Part shown: positions 18,039-26,945 of the stretch, one piece after another | Layout of the letters: every line of letters starts with the position of its first letter | Position numbering within the stretch: the stretch's first letter is position 1 | NCBI RefSeq assembly: GCF_000942395.1 | Contig: NZ_LN812102.1 | Location: forward strand, 1,050,143 to 1,114,142 | DNA from: Risungbinella massiliensis | GTDB taxonomy: Bacteria > Bacillota > Bacilli > Thermoactinomycetales > Thermoactinomycetaceae | Length of the DNA: 64,000 nt | Direction: 5' to 3' | Translations under genes and position numbers: made by a program | The notes under the pieces: generated by a model | Databases searched by the model: none | What the model saw: the letters and a program-made list of their open reading frames with translations, nothing else | What the model was told of the DNA's origin: nothing

Positions 18039-18958
18039 ACGGCAAGTTGGTTCGCGTAACGATTCCCGCTAGTACCGCCAATCTTGGACCAGGCTTCGAT
18101 ACACTCGGGATGGCTTTTCAGTTATATTCCACTGTTGAAATGAAGATCACGGATCAATTCAAAATAGAATTGGTAGGAAAAGAGTTACAAGGAACTCCCA
18201 CGGATAAAAGCAACTTGCTTTATCAAGTGGCAGCAAGCTTGTTCGAAAAAGCTGGACATGCCGTTCCAGAGCTTTTTATCAGAGCATCTAGTGAAGCTCC
18301 ATTGACTCGAGGCCTTGGTAGTAGCGCAGCAGCAATTGTGGGTGCACTTATTGCCGCTAATTATTTAGCAAACGAACCATTCACTCGTGAACAATTGTTT
18401 GCGATGGCTACCCAAATAGAAGGTCATCCCGACAACGTTGGAGCGTCTATGTTCGGTGGGATCATGGTCGCAACGATGCCAGAAGAAGACGGAGCACCTG
18501 TACCATATGTCCGTTTCGAACCACCAGCAGGATTACAAACATTAGTGGTCATACCGGACTATCCGTTGTCGACCGAAACAGCACGAAACGTTTTGCCTGA
18601 TACTTATACCAAACAAGATGTTTTCTATAATGTTGGTCGTAGTAGTTTGCTAGTAGCCGCCTTGGCACAAGGTAGACTGGATCTACTTAGCCAAGCGATG
18701 AGAGATCGGCTTCACCAACCATACCGAGCACCACTCGTACCTGGCTTACTCGATATATTGAACGAGGCAACCCAACATGGAGCGATCGGAACAGCTCTAA
18801 GCGGTGCTGGACCAACCATCCTCTGCTTTTACAACACTATGGAAGATCGGGATCGTTTGCTAGGATTTGTAGGTAATGTAATGAACGTGCAGGGTGTTTC
18901 TTATCGGAGCATGGAGTTAGATTTAGATAGGTTGGGTGTTCAGATGGAAATCGAATAA
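18035..18958 (+). CDS. thrB: Homoserine kinase
   Basis: A GHMP-family kinase that phosphorylates homoserine. The ATP-binding glycine-rich motif [17 protein letters not shown] is at about residues 88-104 and the C-terminal [14 protein letters not shown] motif is present. It is 307 residues. The start ATG overlaps the thrC stop (ATGA). It is the last gene of the operon and is followed by a strong terminator. Confidence 0.96.
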   Translation: MNGKLVRVTIPASTANLGPGFDTLGMAFQLYSTVEMKITDQFKIELVGKELQGTPTDKSNLLYQVAASLFEKAGHAVPELFIRASSEAPLTRGLGSSAAAIVGALIAANYLANEPFTREQLFAMATQIEGHPDNVGASMFGGIMVATMPEEDGAPVPYVRFEPPAGLQTLVVIPDYPLSTETARNVLPDTYTKQDVFYNVGRSSLLVAALAQGRLDLLSQAMRDRLHQPYRAPLVPGLLDILNEATQHGAIGTALSGAGPTILCFYNTMEDRDRLLGFVGNVMNVQGVSYRSMELDLDRLGVQMEIE

Positions 18959-18963
18959 AGGAT

Positions 18964-18993
18964 AAGACGGATATATAGATATCCGTCTTTTTT
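18964..18993 (+). terminator. Terminator of the threonine operon
   Basis: Perfect arms AAGACGGATAT and ATATCCGTCTT around ATAG are followed directly by TTTT. Confidence 0.9.
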
Positions 18994-19078
18994 ACTTTCC
19001 TATCAAATATATTATTTACCTATTCTAAATATTTTTATGATAAAATTTATTTTGCATTCTATAATTTAGGAGGTAAAG

Positions 19079-19456
19079 ATGACAAATAGCAAATCGAATC
19101 AATATAACCTAAAACAAGGAATGTTTGTAATTGCAAATGATCAGGGTACTGCAAAGGGCGAAATGACGATCCATACATCAGAGAATACAACTCAAAAAGA
19201 TCTACTGAGTGTCTTGGAAAAACTACTAGACGCTGTTCAAAAAGACAAGGTTATCTCCGATAGTACTAAAAGCGAACTAGCAATTCGGACAGAAGATATG
19301 ATCTCAGATCTACAAGAGGATGATCTTAGCGAGAAACGAGTTGGGAGATTCCGCTCTTTTCTAGAACAAAGAGCACCAGAACTCCAACTATCTGCTACTC
19401 TGTTTGGCATGGTTAGTGCAGTAAAAGATGGACTCGATCTTTATTTTCAGATTTAA
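19079..19456 (+). CDS. Uncharacterised helical protein with IANDQG motif
   Basis: Not recognised by name. It has 125 residues: a short N-terminal part with FVIANDQGTAKGEMTIH (IANDQG at 18-23) and then an acidic, helical region (DLLSVLEKLLDAVQKDK ... FRSFLEQRAPELQLSATLFGMVSAVKDGLDLYF). The second part looks like the helical companion domains seen beside STAND/TIR-type conflict proteins; this is an impression, not a match. ATG follows TAGGAGG. It lies 16 bases before the next gene, whose C-terminus repeats the IANDQG motif, so the two products probably work together. Confidence 0.7.
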   Translation: MTNSKSNQYNLKQGMFVIANDQGTAKGEMTIHTSENTTQKDLLSVLEKLLDAVQKDKVISDSTKSELAIRTEDMISDLQEDDLSEKRVGRFRSFLEQRAPELQLSATLFGMVSAVKDGLDLYFQI

Positions 19457-19472
19457 GGAGTGATTATAGAAA

Positions 19473-20783
19473 TTGATAAATATAAAGCAATTAGAAGACT
19501 ATTTGTTTTGTAAGGAATATTGGTCTCAAAATCGAGAAAGTCACAACAAGTTGATTGATATTAGTGCACAACGTGAGCGTTACATAAAACGACAAAAGCA
19601 AAATGAATTTCTAGAGAGATTATTCGAAGAACAAAAGCCTACGAAAAAAAAGAAAAAGCAACAAAAGAAGAGTTTCTTTAATAGATGTATAGAACTATAC
19701 CGATCACTCAAGAAAAAAAGTTTGATCCGAAAACTAAGTTTCTCTCAAATTAAGGCAGAAGAAATAAAAGATAATGATACCCTTCTACTAGCCGATGTCT
19801 CCTACCAAAAACCTCTTTACGGTGAGATCTCTCAAATAAAGTTAGAAAATGGGTCTATCGTTTTTACCCTTGCACGAACAGAAGAAAAGCAAAGTCCTCC
19901 TAGCTATCAACCCAACTCCAGATACTCTGATTTAATCGTTTTGTCTGCCTACCTTTATTTAATTAAACTACATTTTCCTAGACACAAAGTTTTAGGGAAA
20001 ATCGATTATGGAAAAAATACTTCTAGTAATATTCATTCCTATGAGTATGGAAGTTCTAAAATGGTGAAAGCGGAAAAAATTATGTTTAAGCTACTAGATG
20101 AAATTAATAATGGGAAAACAAACAGAGTTATTCCTGTTTTTCCATTTCGTTGTCCCACATGCCCTCTATATACTCAATGTGATAAAAAAATGATCTATCC
20201 AATAAGACAACTAAAAGGAACAAAAGAAGAAGATCCAAAATATCTTTTAGAAGAGTACTTACGGTTATATACAAAATTGTTAAAAAGCAGTTGGTCAACT
20301 TGGAAAGGTAATTTAAAAGAGTACAACCAATTTCTACACAGTCATAAAAAAACCCGGACTGTTTTAGAGAAAATACTTAATAAAAAAACGCTCTATGACA
20401 TGCAACATCTTGTACAAACCGGAGTTTTCCATGAACGAGATCTTTATAACAGCTATATGTCTAAGAAAGAGCTCCCCAACTTTCAATACCAACTTATGCT
20501 CTACCTTGACGCAAATAGAATCCTTACTCCAATAAAAGAATTGATGAAAGCTTATGGGCTAACTCAATTTTATGATCACAAATCAAATCATGATATATTA
20601 ATTCATAACTTTCTGGAGAAAGAACTCTACATGATTCACAGTTTGATAAAAAAGGAGTTATCATTAGATTTACCCGTAGAAACAGTAAAACAGATTGTGA
20701 ACAATTACACTGTGGAGCATGGACAAATTAACATAGCTAATGATCAAGGGAAAATCGAAGCAAAAATAAACTTATTTAAATAA
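19473..20783 (+). CDS. Uncharacterised protein with Cas4-like cysteine pattern
   Basis: It has 436 residues, starting at TTG 19473 behind AAGGAG. The N-terminus LEDYLFCKEYW (C13) and the later CPTCPLYTQC (C227, C230, C236) reproduce the one-plus-three cysteine arrangement of Cas4/AddB-type Fe-S nucleases. YSDLIVLSAYLYLIKL (151-166) resembles the helix after the PD-(D/E)XK core, but clear Asp/Glu/Lys catalytic residues are not evident, so it could be inactive. A basic, Lys-rich stretch lies at 55-68. The C-terminus has INIANDQGKIEAKIN, matching the motif in the upstream gene. A defence or DNA-processing role is inference. Confidence 0.65.
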   Translation: MINIKQLEDYLFCKEYWSQNRESHNKLIDISAQRERYIKRQKQNEFLERLFEEQKPTKKKKKQQKKSFFNRCIELYRSLKKKSLIRKLSFSQIKAEEIKDNDTLLLADVSYQKPLYGEISQIKLENGSIVFTLARTEEKQSPPSYQPNSRYSDLIVLSAYLYLIKLHFPRHKVLGKIDYGKNTSSNIHSYEYGSSKMVKAEKIMFKLLDEINNGKTNRVIPVFPFRCPTCPLYTQCDKKMIYPIRQLKGTKEEDPKYLLEEYLRLYTKLLKSSWSTWKGNLKEYNQFLHSHKKTRTVLEKILNKKTLYDMQHLVQTGVFHERDLYNSYMSKKELPNFQYQLMLYLDANRILTPIKELMKAYGLTQFYDHKSNHDILIHNFLEKELYMIHSLIKKELSLDLPVETVKQIVNNYTVEHGQINIANDQGKIEAKINLFK

Positions 20784-20828
20784 ACACCAAAAAGACTAGC
20801 ATCAAAAATTGCTAGTCTTTTTGGTGTT
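20783..20828. terminator. Bidirectional terminator between convergent genes
   Basis: A 19-base perfect stem starts AACACCAAAAAGACTAGCA and loops over eight bases. A/T runs inside the stem allow use on both strands. It overlaps the stop of the minus-strand hydrolase. Confidence 0.85.
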
Positions 20829-21681
20829 ACCTTCTATCTTCTTGTATCCATTTGATTAAATGAGAATCGAATAAATCTGGTTCTTCCAACATGGGATTAT
20901 GACCACTACGCTCAAAAATCACTTTTGTTACATTTGAAAGTTTTCCCTCAATCGAGTCCCATAATGAACTGGGACCAACCAAATAATCATATTTCCCTAA
21001 TCCAAGGAACACCGGTTTCTCAAAGTTAGTTAAAGACTCGATCATATTAAGCTTCCCAAAAACTTCTCCCCATAAATAATCGATGACTGGCATATTTGTG
21101 TACACACCATTCCACATGGGAGTAGCATCCAATGTGGAATCATAAAAGCTATGTGCACCCATTCGAATACACATATGAGCAAATCGTTTTTCTGGCTCTT
21201 TTTCCATATCGTTTGCTAATAAAGCGATATCTTTTTCAAACTTGCTCTTTCTTTCTGGACTTGCGGTTTGGTTAAAAAAAGAAATACTCTGTTCTTGTCG
21301 TTCTTGGCTATTTGTAGGGGCTGAGTTCAATAAAACAACTTTTCGAACATAAGAGGGGTATTTTTTTGCATATTCTAAAGCAAGAAATGCATTTCCTGAA
21401 TGTCCTAGTATAACAAAATCCTCTAAACAAAGTTTTTCTCTCATCATTTCGATATCTTCTAAAATCCGGTCTAATGTATAGTCCTCTGGTTTCAAATCTC
21501 GTGATGGCTTTACATGACCTTTATGGTCAATAAAAATTAGCTTCAGTTGTTTTCTTAGCTGTTTAGAAAATAGCTGAGGATAATAAACCTTACTGCCAAC
21601 TACAAGTACAGGTTCTCCATTTCCTTCTATACTGTATGCTAATTTAAATCCATCCAATTCTACAATCCCATCATTACTCAA
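20827..21681 (-). CDS. Alpha/beta hydrolase
   Basis: The 284-residue protein has a nucleophile elbow GHSGNA (serine at about residue 95), an acid in LGKYDYLVGP and the histidine in SGHNPMLEEPDLF, a complete triad. It is closest in layout to proline-iminopeptidase/esterase-type hydrolases; the substrate is unknown. There is no signal peptide. It lies 12 bases downstream of alaX and is likely co-transcribed with it. Confidence 0.85.
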   Translation of the reverse strand: MSNDGIVELDGFKLAYSIEGNGEPVLVVGSKVYYPQLFSKQLRKQLKLIFIDHKGHVKPSRDLKPEDYTLDRILEDIEMMREKLCLEDFVILGHSGNAFLALEYAKKYPSYVRKVVLLNSAPTNSQERQEQSISFFNQTASPERKSKFEKDIALLANDMEKEPEKRFAHMCIRMGAHSFYDSTLDATPMWNGVYTNMPVIDYLWGEVFGKLNMIESLTNFEKPVFLGLGKYDYLVGPSSLWDSIEGKLSNVTKVIFERSGHNPMLEEPDLFDSHLIKWIQEDRR

Positions 21682-21693
21682 TACTGATCCCCC

Positions 21694-22899
21694 TCACACC
21701 TGCAATTTCATCAACTCTTCCATTAATCGCTCTGCTGAAACGATCTTGTCTCCTCCCCCTTGGGCAAATGATGTATTCCCTCCGCCTTTCCCATTTATAA
21801 TAGGTAAAATGCCTTTTACTAACTGATTCATATTGATATTCAACTCATTACTTCTCGTACAAACTAGTTGTAACTTGGTTTCATTTTCATTTATAAAAAC
21901 CACTAGGATATCGTTCGTTTTCATGGTAATCGTTTTTGCCAGTTGCTGTACTTCTACAATCGGGCGGTTTAGAAAGATGGCTTTGACTAATTTGAAGTCA
22001 CCATGTAACTGCGCTTTGTCGATGAATGCATTTACTTCATGATCGATCAGCTTCATTCTTAATTCATCCACTGTTTTTTCGAGATCTCTTGTTTGTTGTA
22101 AGACCCGATTTGCTGCTTCCTTCATTTGTTCTTGTGGGGCATTGAGAATAGTAGTTAAACTTTGAATGACCTTCTGTTTTTCATGTAGCTGTTTTAACAC
22201 TCTATTTCCACACACAAAGTAAACGCGAATATGTTTCTTTTGCTTTTCCCAATGTAAAATTTTGATTGAACTGACCTGTCCTGTTGAGTTGGGATGTGTT
22301 CCACCACAACCGTTATAATCAAAGTCTGGAATAATTACTAGACGAATATTTTCGGATACGGATAGTTCCTTTCTCAGAGAAAAATGCTCAAGCTCCCTCT
22401 GTGTTACCCACTTCGCATCGATAGAGCGATTCTCCAGGATGATGTTATTTGCCACTGCCTCTACTTGACTTGCTTCCTCATCCGTCAAATTTGCTATATT
22501 GAGGTCTATCGTACAAACTTCTTTCCCTAAATGGAAACTAACGGTTTTATAACCATAAACATTTTCAAATGCTGCTGATAAAATATGTTGGCCAGCATGT
22601 TGTTGCATATGATCGAAACGTCGATTCCAGTCTAGTTCTCCAACGTACTCGTTATGTACCTGACTCTTAATAGGCTCCTCTATGTAATGTCGAATTTCCC
22701 CTTCCACTTCCTCCACATCATAAACACGAGCACCATTTAGTGTGCCAGTGTCATAGGGTTGTCCACCTCCAGTTGGGTAAAAAGCCGTTTTTTCTAACAC
22801 TACATAGAAACGTCCTTTTTCATCTTGATCCAGTTTTTGAACCTTACTTGTAAAAGACCGCATGTATTGATCTTGATAATATAATTTTTCGGTTGCCAT
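21694..22899 (-). CDS. Alanyl-tRNA editing protein AlaX-L
   Basis: Trans-editing factor that hydrolyses mischarged Ser/Gly-tRNA(Ala). It has the AlaRS-type editing domain with zinc motifs HAGQH and CGGTH, then a coiled segment and a C-terminal DHHA1 domain ending NGKGGGNTSFAQGGG. ATG 22899 is preferred: the product then begins MATEKLYYQDQYMRSF, as usual for AlaX. The longer frame to 23001 would begin at the transcription start implied by TATAAT near 23013. That gives a leader of about 100 bases; no T-box motif was found in it. The SD is weak. Confidence 0.88.
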   Translation of the reverse strand: MATEKLYYQDQYMRSFTSKVQKLDQDEKGRFYVVLEKTAFYPTGGGQPYDTGTLNGARVYDVEEVEGEIRHYIEEPIKSQVHNEYVGELDWNRRFDHMQQHAGQHILSAAFENVYGYKTVSFHLGKEVCTIDLNIANLTDEEASQVEAVANNIILENRSIDAKWVTQRELEHFSLRKELSVSENIRLVIIPDFDYNGCGGTHPNSTGQVSSIKILHWEKQKKHIRVYFVCGNRVLKQLHEKQKVIQSLTTILNAPQEQMKEAANRVLQQTRDLEKTVDELRMKLIDHEVNAFIDKAQLHGDFKLVKAIFLNRPIVEVQQLAKTITMKTNDILVVFINENETKLQLVCTRSNELNINMNQLVKGILPIINGKGGGNTSFAQGGGDKIVSAERLMEELMKLQV

Positions 22900-23042
22900 C
22901 TCTTCCCACTCACCTTTTCCATAACATGATGTACATAATTGCAAAATACTCCCTGATCTTGTTTCAAACCACTCCATTGATGCATTTGGTAAATGATCCA
23001 AGGCGGTCCAATAGATTTATTATACAGAGAGAGAAACTTCAA

Positions 23043-23088
23043 AACAAAAAAGGAGGCTATTCTATTTTGAATAGTCTCCTTTTTTGTT
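23043..23088. terminator. Bidirectional terminator
   Basis: Arms AACAAAAAAGGAG and CTCCTTTTTTGTT, with inner CTATTC/GAATAG, form a strong hairpin with A/T runs on both sides. It lies between the alaX promoter and the end of the lytic enzyme gene. Confidence 0.85.
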
Positions 23089-23110
23089 CACAACCTTATT
23101 TACTTGGTGG

Positions 23111-24319
23111 CTAATACATGGAAACATGCACATGATCATAGTGACATCCTGTCCATAGACTATTAGCCGCTTTACTTTTTAACAAGCTATTCATCTTACT
23201 TGGTTCGATCGGGCAACCATAAAAACTGCTTCGATATGTTTGCCATCCTTTTTCCGGCTCGCTAGCCTGCCAAATTTTCCCGCTCCAAATTACGTATTTC
23301 ACTCCTAAACGTTGTTGGTTTAAAACAAGATAGTTAGCCAATTTGGTTCCATCTGACAAGTCCATCCCTGTTGCGGGGCGGTTGAATTGATAGACGAAAT
23401 CACAAGCACGCCCTTTGGGATGTTCTCCCCAAGTACGTGGCGAATAACAAGAAGCAGAGCGGTATCCTTCTGTAGTAAAGAGCTTTTTACTGATTACTTC
23501 TCGATACATGTCCGCTGTCCGGCGTGTTACCCGTCCTCTTGGTGAAGTAGGGTCTACGACAATCTGTGATTCTGCTGTCCATTTGGTAATGGGTGCAGAA
23601 TTATTACCTACTAAATTACTATTACTTATATTTGTAATCACAGGGTCATTTATTGTAAGGTAACGGTACACATGCTCCACATATTTATAATCTCCATAAC
23701 AATAAGGAGAGCGCCAACCGCAGCTAGATCGTGTCGCATGTTTCAGTGAAAACGCACGAGCGAGGTTTTCCGAGAAAACTCCGCCATTCTGGAAGGCATA
23801 TCCGACAAATCCCGGACCAAAGTTATAACTTTGAAGTGTGATTTTGAGAATATTTTCTGGATCTTTCGCAGCTGGGTTGGTTGCCGATTTGGCTTTGGAA
23901 TTAGTCTGATCCCAAACAGACTTGAAATGACGTATACCATAACGGATACTAGTAGCTGGGTCCTGAATACATCCAATGCGTCCATTACACATCGATTCAG
24001 AAGATTGCATAATATCTACATGGTTTCCGCCGCTTTCTTGCATCGTAAGTGCTAAGATATATGGTAATAGATTGGCAGGAAGTTGTTGTTGTTGCATTGC
24101 CTTTTCGATCTCTCCTTGAAACCGTAATACTTGCGGAGAGATCGATCGAGTTGCAGCAGTAGCGGAAATATTGGTACTGGTACCGATCTGATTACCAGAT
24201 GTAATAATAATAAACAAACCGATGATAATGACAATCCCAATAAAAAAGAGTGGTCCTGCAAAGGCAAACCCAAATGGAAGAATCACTTTTCGGCCAATGC
24301 CAGAACTTTTACTAGCCAA
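23111..24319 (-). CDS. Membrane-anchored lytic transglycosylase with C-terminal M15-like peptidase domain
   Basis: There is an N-terminal membrane helix (about residues 14-40), then a lysozyme/CwlT-like domain with the catalytic Glu in LALTMQESGGNHVDIMQSSES and the SIRYGIRHF and LQSYNFGPGFVGYA motifs. The C-terminal domain has WGEHPKGRACDFVY and YDHVHVS, an H-x6-D...H-x-H zinc pattern as in M15-type endopeptidases. CwlT-type proteins with this N-domain usually belong to conjugative elements and have NlpC/P60 at the end; no conjugation genes are visible here. TTG 24319 is chosen because AAGGAGG lies eight bases upstream. Confidence 0.8.
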   Translation of the reverse strand: MASKSSGIGRKVILPFGFAFAGPLFFIGIVIIIGLFIIITSGNQIGTSTNISATAATRSISPQVLRFQGEIEKAMQQQQLPANLLPYILALTMQESGGNHVDIMQSSESMCNGRIGCIQDPATSIRYGIRHFKSVWDQTNSKAKSATNPAAKDPENILKITLQSYNFGPGFVGYAFQNGGVFSENLARAFSLKHATRSSCGWRSPYCYGDYKYVEHVYRYLTINDPVITNISNSNLVGNNSAPITKWTAESQIVVDPTSPRGRVTRRTADMYREVISKKLFTTEGYRSASCYSPRTWGEHPKGRACDFVYQFNRPATGMDLSDGTKLANYLVLNQQRLGVKYVIWSGKIWQASEPEKGWQTYRSSFYGCPIEPSKMNSLLKSKAANSLWTGCHYDHVHVSMY

Positions 24320-24424
24320 TTTTAAATCCTCCTTGATGTATCCAAACGATCCGTGTCGAATTACGTCCATTATACCGGAAAATAATTACTTTTGACAGTT
24401 TTCTGAACGAGTTAGAATGATTTA

Positions 24425-24558
24425 TACCATGTTGCATAAAGCCCAAAGCCAGAGGTTTCCCGCTATTGAGATACGACTCGATAGGTAGCCAAAGCAGATC
24501 CCTCTCAACAGGCACAAGTGGGAAAGCCAGCCGTGCACCTATGTTTAACTTAATGCTA
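24425..24558 (+). repeat. MITE-like repeat, copy B (diverged)
   Basis: It starts ACCATGTTGCATAAAGC and shares CCAAAGCCAGAGGTTT and a scrambled interior with the other copies. The right end reads TTAATGCTA, lacking the AACAAGC present in intact copies. It is the most diverged copy. It lies between the lytic enzyme and LCP genes. Confidence 0.65.
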
Positions 24559-24614
24559 AATTTAGACAAGGTTAGGGTAAGAAGTAGATACAAAATGTAA
24601 ATAGATCGGATGGG

Positions 24615-25661
24615 ATGAAGATGCAAATCATTCGAAGAGTAGACCGTCTAGAAGAAAAAAAACAGAAGAGAAAAAAATGGTTTCGCATCTTAGCAATTAT
24701 AGGAATTCTGCTTCTGTTGTTCCTTGGATATGTAGGATATAACCTGTACCAAGCTTTTGGAAAGGGTCAAGATAACAGCATTGGGAAATCGGACATGCGA
24801 GATCAAGAAGTTCAACCAAAAGAGACTCCTTTTGCGGTTTTATTGATGGGCGTTGATCAGATTGAAGCTGCGGACGAGAAAAAGGATGGGTGGAGACCAG
24901 ATGTCTTGATGGTGGCTGCGGTCAATCCCAAGACGAAATCAGTCAAAATGGTGAGTATTCCACGCGACACTTTGGTCACAATTGGGAAGACAGGTGGCAA
25001 AGACAAGATCAATTCAGCCGCAGCATATGGTCGAAAAAAAGGGAACGAAATAGAAGTAATCCGCCAAACGGTAGAGAATTTCCTTCAGATCCCCATTGAC
25101 TACTATGTCAAGATCAACTATCAAGGTTTTGTAGATATAGTCGATGCAGTGAATGGTGTAGATGTCCAAGTTGAATATCCATTTAGAGGACCTGCCATTC
25201 ATCAACATATTTCATTTCAAGAAGGTCCTGCCCACTTAAACGGGATGCAAGCCCTCGCTTATGTGAGACAACGAAAAGATAGTCATAATACAACAGGAGA
25301 TCATGATCGCAATAAACGACAACAAGAAGTTTTAGCTGATTTGACCGATAAATTAGTTAGTGTAGTTGGCATCAGTAAATTCCCTAAAATTACGGAATCA
25401 GTGGGCAATAACTTTTCATATAATCTTACGTTAAGTGACTTGCTTTCGATTGGAGCAGTCTACAAATCCATTCCGAAAGCAAATATTGAATCCTATACGA
25501 TCAAGACTACCCCACAACAATACGATTCACGAGGTCGTGTAGTTTGGTGGGAAATTGCCTCCAAGGAAGAACGAGAACGTGTACAAACCATGCTACAAAC
25601 TCAATTAGAATGGCAAGAAGATAGTACTACAAATGAAGATTCCACACAGGAAGAAAATTAA
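24615..25661 (+). CDS. LytR-CpsA-Psr (LCP) family cell-wall ligase
   Basis: A basic cytoplasmic N-terminus (residues 1-24), one membrane helix (25-46), and an extracellular LCP domain starting PFAVLLMGVDQIEA. Family motifs include WRPDVLMVAAVNPKTKSVKMVSIPRDT, DKINSAAAYG, and HLNGMQALAYVRQRKD. LCP enzymes transfer teichoic acids or other glycopolymers from lipid carriers to peptidoglycan. The C-terminal tail is acidic and Thr/Ser-rich. The SD is weak. The gene is monocistronic with a terminator. Confidence 0.92.
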   Translation: MKMQIIRRVDRLEEKKQKRKKWFRILAIIGILLLLFLGYVGYNLYQAFGKGQDNSIGKSDMRDQEVQPKETPFAVLLMGVDQIEAADEKKDGWRPDVLMVAAVNPKTKSVKMVSIPRDTLVTIGKTGGKDKINSAAAYGRKKGNEIEVIRQTVENFLQIPIDYYVKINYQGFVDIVDAVNGVDVQVEYPFRGPAIHQHISFQEGPAHLNGMQALAYVRQRKDSHNTTGDHDRNKRQQEVLADLTDKLVSVVGISKFPKITESVGNNFSYNLTLSDLLSIGAVYKSIPKANIESYTIKTTPQQYDSRGRVVWWEIASKEERERVQTMLQTQLEWQEDSTTNEDSTQEEN

Positions 25662-25764
25662 CTTAGTAGAGGGTGAATAACTCTCATCTTCTACTACCAT
25701 CTATGTTCTATAGAAGTGTGATCGTGAAGTGTATAACAGTACATGTGGTGAAAACAGCACACAC

Positions 25765-25797
25765 AAAACCGCCTGGAGGTTTTCTAGGCGGTTTTTC
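25765..25797. terminator. Terminator between LCP gene and ASCH gene
   Basis: Arms AAAACCGCCT and AGGCGGTTTT are followed by TC and further T-rich sequence on the plus strand. The right arm overlaps the ASCH stop codon. Confidence 0.88.
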
Positions 25798-26251
25798 TTT
25801 TATTTTTTACATCGACTAATGTAAAACGCTCGCATACCAACATCATATCTTCTGAAAACTCCATTCCTAAATTACTCAATTCTTTAGTAAAGAATTTTTC
25901 GTGGACTTCTCTCCAATATCGATAAGTTCGATCCCCTTCACCTTCAGCAACCGCAAAATCCTCTGGAACCTCGTTCATTGGCATTATTTGAACATCTACG
26001 GTTTTGATAATCGCCAAAGGTTCGTCTTTACTATTTAAGATAATGCTATAATCCTCAACAGAAGGTAATGGCTCATTTTCCATTTCATAAAAAATCAATC
26101 CAGAACAAGTAGCAGTTTTAATACCGTCTATTACTAATTGGGCTAAATGGTCGGGATTAGCTCCGAATTGCCACGAACTTACTAATTTTGGTTTTTCTTG
26201 ACCTTGAGACTTCCAAAATTCATCCCAATATATTTGTGATGCTTTGTTCAT
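25784..26251 (-). CDS. ASCH domain protein
   Basis: The 155-residue protein shows the ASCH signatures: GIKTATCSG, DYSIILNSKDEPLAIIKTVDV and AEGEGDRTYRYWREVHEKFF. ASCH domains are PUA-like and bind RNA or act as small amidohydrolases such as YqfB on N4-acetylcytidine. Which activity applies here is not determinable. The ATG follows AGGAGAG. It is a single gene, and its stop codon lies inside the convergent terminator. Confidence 0.88.
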   Translation of the reverse strand: MNKASQIYWDEFWKSQGQEKPKLVSSWQFGANPDHLAQLVIDGIKTATCSGLIFYEMENEPLPSVEDYSIILNSKDEPLAIIKTVDVQIMPMNEVPEDFAVAEGEGDRTYRYWREVHEKFFTKELSNLGMEFSEDMMLVCERFTLVDVKNKRKTA

Positions 26252-26303
26252 ATTTTTCTCTCCTAATCAAAATAGACTGACTACCTATAATAAATAATAT
26301 CAT

Positions 26304-26742
26304 TCAATACAAAAGCCTTCTCAGTAATACATCCCATTGAGGTGGAGTTAGTTTCTGTCCATCCACAGACTTGGTTGTAACGTTCAAATCTAACAATAGG
26401 AGATTTGGACGTGTCATTTCACGCAATAACCTCTCAAATCCCTCCTCATCTCTATTTAGCCTGAAAAGACTTTTATCTATATATCCATTAGTAACACAGA
26501 CTAGCTAGATTTTCTTATACAACCAACCGTACAATGTACAAAAAAAGACCTTGCTTCACCTACAGCAAGATCCGATTTAATGAATGTTCTATTCTTCTCT
26601 TTTGCTATTCCATGTCTTCGTGCTTTCCAACCTACATCTATACGATTAAATAAACTAACAACATCAATCGATAACGATCTCTTACATCATACCCTTCCAT
26701 CGCAATCAACTCAGGCTGAACACTCAGCGAATAGGTAGTCAT
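26304..26742 (-). pseudogene. Decayed gene of unknown family
   Basis: Minus-strand reading from ATG 26742 gives MTTYSLSVQPELIAMEGYDV and 14 more residues to a stop, then in another frame VGWKARRHGIAKEKNRTFIK and further protein-like sequence to a TAG. The remnant ends with FRLNRDEEGFERLLREMTRP through VLLRRLLY and TGA at 26304. The composition is clearly coding-like but at least one frameshift and one in-frame stop interrupt it. I do not recognise the family. A repeat copy lies immediately upstream. Confidence 0.45.
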
Positions 26743-26842
26743 CCTAGACAATGGGGACGAACCACTGTTACTAATTGATACACCTTTTCTATTTGGAGAT
26801 AGATATTTTCCTCTTTGACTCCAAAAAACACCTATCTAATCA

Positions 26843-26913
26843 TAGTTTGTTGCATAAATCAAAGTTAAACATAGGCACGCCTCTGGCTTTAGGCTCAATT
26901 ATGCAACAGGCTC
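26843..26913 (-). repeat. MITE-like repeat, copy C (internally deleted, 71 bp)
   Basis: Both ends (TAGTTTGTTGCATAAATC and TTATGCAACAGGCTC) are kept but about 90 internal bases are missing. Flanks TAATCA and TAATTA agree at 5 of 6 positions, consistent with a target duplication. It lies just beyond the 3' end of helD. Confidence 0.75.
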
Positions 26914-26945
26914 TAATTAGTCTATATGAAACAATTAGCGACAGC

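Noticed and set aside
22900..23010. Possible T-box leader of alaX
   Set aside because: No TGGNACCGCG antiterminator motif and no recognisable specifier or stem I elements in the roughly 100-base leader.
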